Source: Magnetococcales bacterium
GTDB lineage: Bacteria > Pseudomonadota > Magnetococcia > Magnetococcales > Magnetaquicoccaceae
Direction of reading: 5' to 3'
Assembly (NCBI GenBank): GCA_015229095.1
Contig: JADGCE010000117.1
Location: 1 to 8,430 of the forward strand
Length of the DNA: 8,430 bases
Position 1 is the first letter of the stretch, and each line of letters begins with the position of its first letter. Shown piece after piece: positions 6,113-8,430 of the stretch. The notes under the pieces are model-generated. The model saw only the letters and a list, made by a program, of their open reading frames with translations, did no database searches and was not told the DNA's origin. The position numbers and the translations under genes are program-made.

Positions 6113-8329
6113 ATGAGTCCAACAGACAAGGTTTTTTGCGGAAAGGATCTCCGCAAATATTTGTATCTTATCGGCATCGTCGCCCTCATTGTGCTGATCG
6201 GCAGCTATTGGTATACCCAGTACTACCTGAAGGGAGTTGGGGTGGGTGGCCTGGTGGAGAGCGGAGTTTCCCAACCGGCGGCGGTCGGTGCGGGCGCGGC
6301 GCTCCCTCAGGGGGTGCCTGCCGCCCAGTGGGGGCCTGTGACACCGGCGGTTGCTGCCCAGGTGCCACAGATGCAGGCGGTGGCGGCGATGTCGGCGGTG
6401 CCCAAGGGGGGGTTCAGCCGGATCACCCGGCGGCTCATGCCCAGCGTGGTGAATGTCAGTGCCACCCGTACAGGATCGGTCGGGACAGGGGGAGCGACAA
6501 CGCAGCCGGGTGCGGCAGTGGCCCAGCCAGCCCCGGCCCCGACTCCGGAGGGAGGATTGCGCTTCGCGCAGCCTTTTACCGGTGCTGCTTTTGAGAGTGT
6601 CGGGTCCGGCATTGTGGTGACGGCAGAGGGTCATATATTGACCAATCACCATGTCGTGGAGCAGTCGCAGGAAATTTATGTGACCGTCTTCGAGAAAGAT
6701 GGCACCACCATGCGCTATGCGGCGGAGGTGTTGAGCCTGAATGCCAAGTGGGAGTTGGCGTTGCTGAAGGTGGACCCGCTGCGTCCCCTGCGGCCGGCGG
6801 CCCTGGGCAACAGCCGGTCGGCGCAGGTGGGGGATCCCGTCATTGCCATCGGTTCTCCCTTCGGTTTGGATCAGACGGTCAGCCAGGGTATCATCTCCGG
6901 CAAGCGCAACGCCATTACCATCGAGGGGGTTGTGCACCGGGATCTGCTGCAGACCGATGCCGCCATCAATCGGGGCAACTCCGGCGGGCCGCTGGTGGAT
7001 GGCAAAGGGTTGGTGATCGGTGTCAATACGGCCATCTATACCACCACGGGGGCTTTCGCGGGCATCGGCTTTGCGGTGCCCGTCGAACGGGCCAAATCGT
7101 TCATCGAGGAGGTGGTGCCTCTGCCGAATCTGACGGTACCGGCGGCAGCGGCGGCTCCTCCGGCGGTGGCGGCTCCTCCGATTGCTGCCAATGCGGTGAT
7201 GCCCCACGAGGATCGGGGGCCCTGCGCCTCCTGTCATCAGATTTTGGGGGGCGGGAGTGCGGCGACCTCCGCGCCCGCCGTGACTCCGGCGGCAGCGGCG
7301 GCTCCTCCGGCGGTGGCGGCTCCCCCGATTGCGGCCAACGCGGTGATGCCCCACGAAGATCGGGGGCCCTGCGCCAGTTGTCATGCGATCCTGCCGGCCC
7401 CGCAGCCGGTGGCGGCGATGGTTCCGGGGGTGGGTGCCGGTGCCGGCCAGCAGCCGATGGGTAGAATGGGTGCCCTGCATCCCGGTTATCAAGGGCGGGG
7501 TGGTATCAACTACAGCTTTTCCCCCGGTGGTGCGGTGGGTATTCCTGCGGCCATGACGCCTGCTGCGGGTGTGCCTGCCACGGGTCCGCTGGGCAGTGGG
7601 GGATTGGATGTGCTGAGCCTGGATGCGGCGTTGGCGCGTCAGTACCGTTCTCCCTATCCCGATGGCGTGCTGGTGCGCAGTGTGCTGCCCGGTTCCCTGG
7701 GGATGCAGGCGGGGCTGCGGGCCGATGACATTCTTATCAAGGTCAATGGCCGGTGGGTCAAATCGCCGCAACAGCTTCATGCCGCATTGGCGGGTGTTGA
7801 GGTCGGGCAGACGGTGCGCTTTGCCGTAGTGCGGGGTGGAGAGCGTCAGAGCGTTTCGGTGACGGTCAGTGCTGGCGGTGCGGAGGGCGCACCGGGGAGG
7901 CAACAGGCTGCTGTTTCGCAGCCCGTTGCCCTGCGGGTGCCTGCCACGGCGACCGATCCGATGATGACGCAAACCATGCCTATGCCTGCCGAAAACGCGC
8001 AGCCCAACGGGCCGGCGGCCAAGGCGGCCGCTCCCCTGAAGACCGAGTTTGAGTGGATGGGGTTGGAAATGAGCCCCATTACCCCGGCCATGAAGCAAAA
8101 AGATACCACCCTGCTCAACAAGTTTGGCGCGGTGGTGGCGGATGTGGATCCGGGGACACCGGCGGAGACAGCGGGTATTCAGACGGGTGATATCGTGGTG
8201 GCCATCAACAACCAGGCAGTGCCTTCGGCGGGCGCCCTGGACCAGGTGATCGCCGCCCTTCCCCCGCAGCAGCCTGTCCTGCTGGAGGTGGAACGTAATA
8301 ACACGCGCATGTTTGCGACTTTGCAGTAG
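6113..8329 (+). CDS. mamE: MamE, HtrA/DegP-like serine protease with two magnetochrome heme motifs and two PDZ domains
   Basis: This 738-residue protein is close to Magnetospirillum MamE in length (about 730). A basic N-terminus leads into one membrane helix (about 16-34). A Pro/Ala/Gly-rich linker follows, then a trypsin-like protease domain (about 100-350) with T-N-H-H-V-V (catalytic H180) and G-N-S-G-G-P (nucleophile S290). The third triad position reads W-E-L-A-L-L-K, giving Glu214 where HtrA proteases have Asp. Two C-A-S-C-H heme c sites (371-375 and 420-424) lie in near-identical magnetochrome repeats. PDZ domains follow at about 497-585 and 650-738. In Magnetospirillum, MamE sorts magnetosome proteins, cleaves itself, MamO and MamP, and is needed for crystals to mature; the hemes are thought to manage redox. 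It closes the visible mamF-H-I-E operon. The ATG at 6113 has only a weak upstream ribosome site but places the membrane helix as expected. Whether the protease is active with Glu214 is uncertain. Confidence 0.95.
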   Translation: MSPTDKVFCGKDLRKYLYLIGIVALIVLIGSYWYTQYYLKGVGVGGLVESGVSQPAAVGAGAALPQGVPAAQWGPVTPAVAAQVPQMQAVAAMSAVPKGGFSRITRRLMPSVVNVSATRTGSVGTGGATTQPGAAVAQPAPAPTPEGGLRFAQPFTGAAFESVGSGIVVTAEGHILTNHHVVEQSQEIYVTVFEKDGTTMRYAAEVLSLNAKWELALLKVDPLRPLRPAALGNSRSAQVGDPVIAIGSPFGLDQTVSQGIISGKRNAITIEGVVHRDLLQTDAAINRGNSGGPLVDGKGLVIGVNTAIYTTTGAFAGIGFAVPVERAKSFIEEVVPLPNLTVPAAAAAPPAVAAPPIAANAVMPHEDRGPCASCHQILGGGSAATSAPAVTPAAAAAPPAVAAPPIAANAVMPHEDRGPCASCHAILPAPQPVAAMVPGVGAGAGQQPMGRMGALHPGYQGRGGINYSFSPGGAVGIPAAMTPAAGVPATGPLGSGGLDVLSLDAALARQYRSPYPDGVLVRSVLPGSLGMQAGLRADDILIKVNGRWVKSPQQLHAALAGVEVGQTVRFAVVRGGERQSVSVTVSAGGAEGAPGRQQAAVSQPVALRVPATATDPMMTQTMPMPAENAQPNGPAAKAAAPLKTEFEWMGLEMSPITPAMKQKDTTLLNKFGAVVADVDPGTPAETAGIQTGDIVVAINNQAVPSAGALDQVIAALPPQQPVLLEVERNNTRMFATLQ
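7141..7237 (+). repeat. Magnetochrome repeat 1 inside mamE
   Basis: This is the first of two direct repeats 147 bases apart. It encodes an Ala/Pro-rich linker, then A-N-A-V-M-P-H-E-D-R-G-P and the heme motif C371-A-S-C-H375. Seven of 97 bases differ from the second copy, and the encoded residues are identical. Confidence 0.9.
7288..7384 (+). repeat. Magnetochrome repeat 2 inside mamE
   Basis: This is the second copy of the direct repeat and ends in C420-A-S-C-H424. The differences from copy 1 are silent, including a TCC to AGT serine codon change. Confidence 0.9.
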
Positions 8330-8340
8330 AGCGCCGCGAT

Positions 8341-8390
8341 GGGGGGCTTTGCCCCCGACCCCACCAGGGGCTTTGCCCCTGGACCCCTGA
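8341..8390. repeat. GC-rich double-hairpin repeat downstream of mamE
   Basis: Two inverted repeats share the loop CTTTG: GGGGGC/GCCCCC (8342-8356) and CCAGGGGC/GCCCCTGG (8364-8382). Both arms are flanked by ACCCC. Similar 'GGGGCTTTGCCCC' blocks are scattered in many GC-rich proteobacterial genomes, so this is probably a dispersed REP-like element. There is no T-run, so it is not a classic terminator, but it may slow transcription or protect the 3' end of the mamE message. Confidence 0.6.
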
Positions 8391-8430
8391 TGGCGAACGA
8401 AACAGGGGGGGGCTGGGGGAGGCGGTTCGT

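Noticed and set aside
6104..8098. Long open frame on the minus strand (664 codons) opposite mamE
   Set aside because: The protein is rich in Arg, His and Gly, typical of the antisense of a GC-rich gene, and the plus strand encodes an unmistakable MamE.
1..8430. CRISPR array, tRNA, rRNA, insertion sequence or prophage signal
   Set aside because: No regularly spaced repeats, tRNA-like cloverleaf, rRNA segment, transposase or integrase was seen.

Overview
The window carries the start of a magnetosome gene cluster from a magnetotactic bacterium. The clearest marker is a MamE-type HtrA protease with two heme-binding magnetochrome motifs, encoded directly after MamI-, MamH- and MamF-like genes. 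High GC content, the gene order (MamD/Mms6-like, mamF, mamH, mamI, mamE) and divergence of the proteins from the Magnetospirillum forms as I recall them suggest a proteobacterial magnetotactic lineage. A magnetotactic coccus (Magnetococcales/'Etaproteobacteria') is a reasonable guess, but the sequence alone does not prove it.

Right part (about 3505-8329, + strand): a glycine-rich MamD/Mms6-like protein gene comes first, then an AT-rich leader with a run of nine G, then mamF, mamH, mamI and mamE. The last four are tightly spaced (mamF and mamH overlap by 4 bases) and are probably co-transcribed. In known magnetotactic bacteria these genes act in crystal-size control (MamF, MamD/Mms6), transport into the vesicle (MamH), membrane invagination (MamI), and crystal maturation and protein sorting (MamE). 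A double-hairpin GC-rich repeat follows mamE.

Left part (3456 down to 1, - strand): three genes diverge from the magnetosome operon. The first is a ParA/MinD-family ATPase. The second is a three-helix membrane protein resembling MotA/TolQ/ExbB/ZorA proton-channel subunits. The third is a single-helix, coiled-coil, Pro/Ala-rich protein with an aspartate at the start of its membrane helix, like ExbD/TolR/MotB; it runs off the left edge. The second and third genes overlap as ATGA. I do not recognise this trio as a described magnetosome module. It could be a ParA-linked, ion-driven or scaffold-type system for positioning or assembling magnetosomes, but that function is inferred.

Most notable details: MamE has Glu where the HtrA catalytic Asp is expected (H180/E214/S290). 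Its two magnetochrome repeats are almost identical, with every difference synonymous. A short helical motif occurs three times in the coiled-coil protein and possibly once at the C-terminus of its membrane partner.
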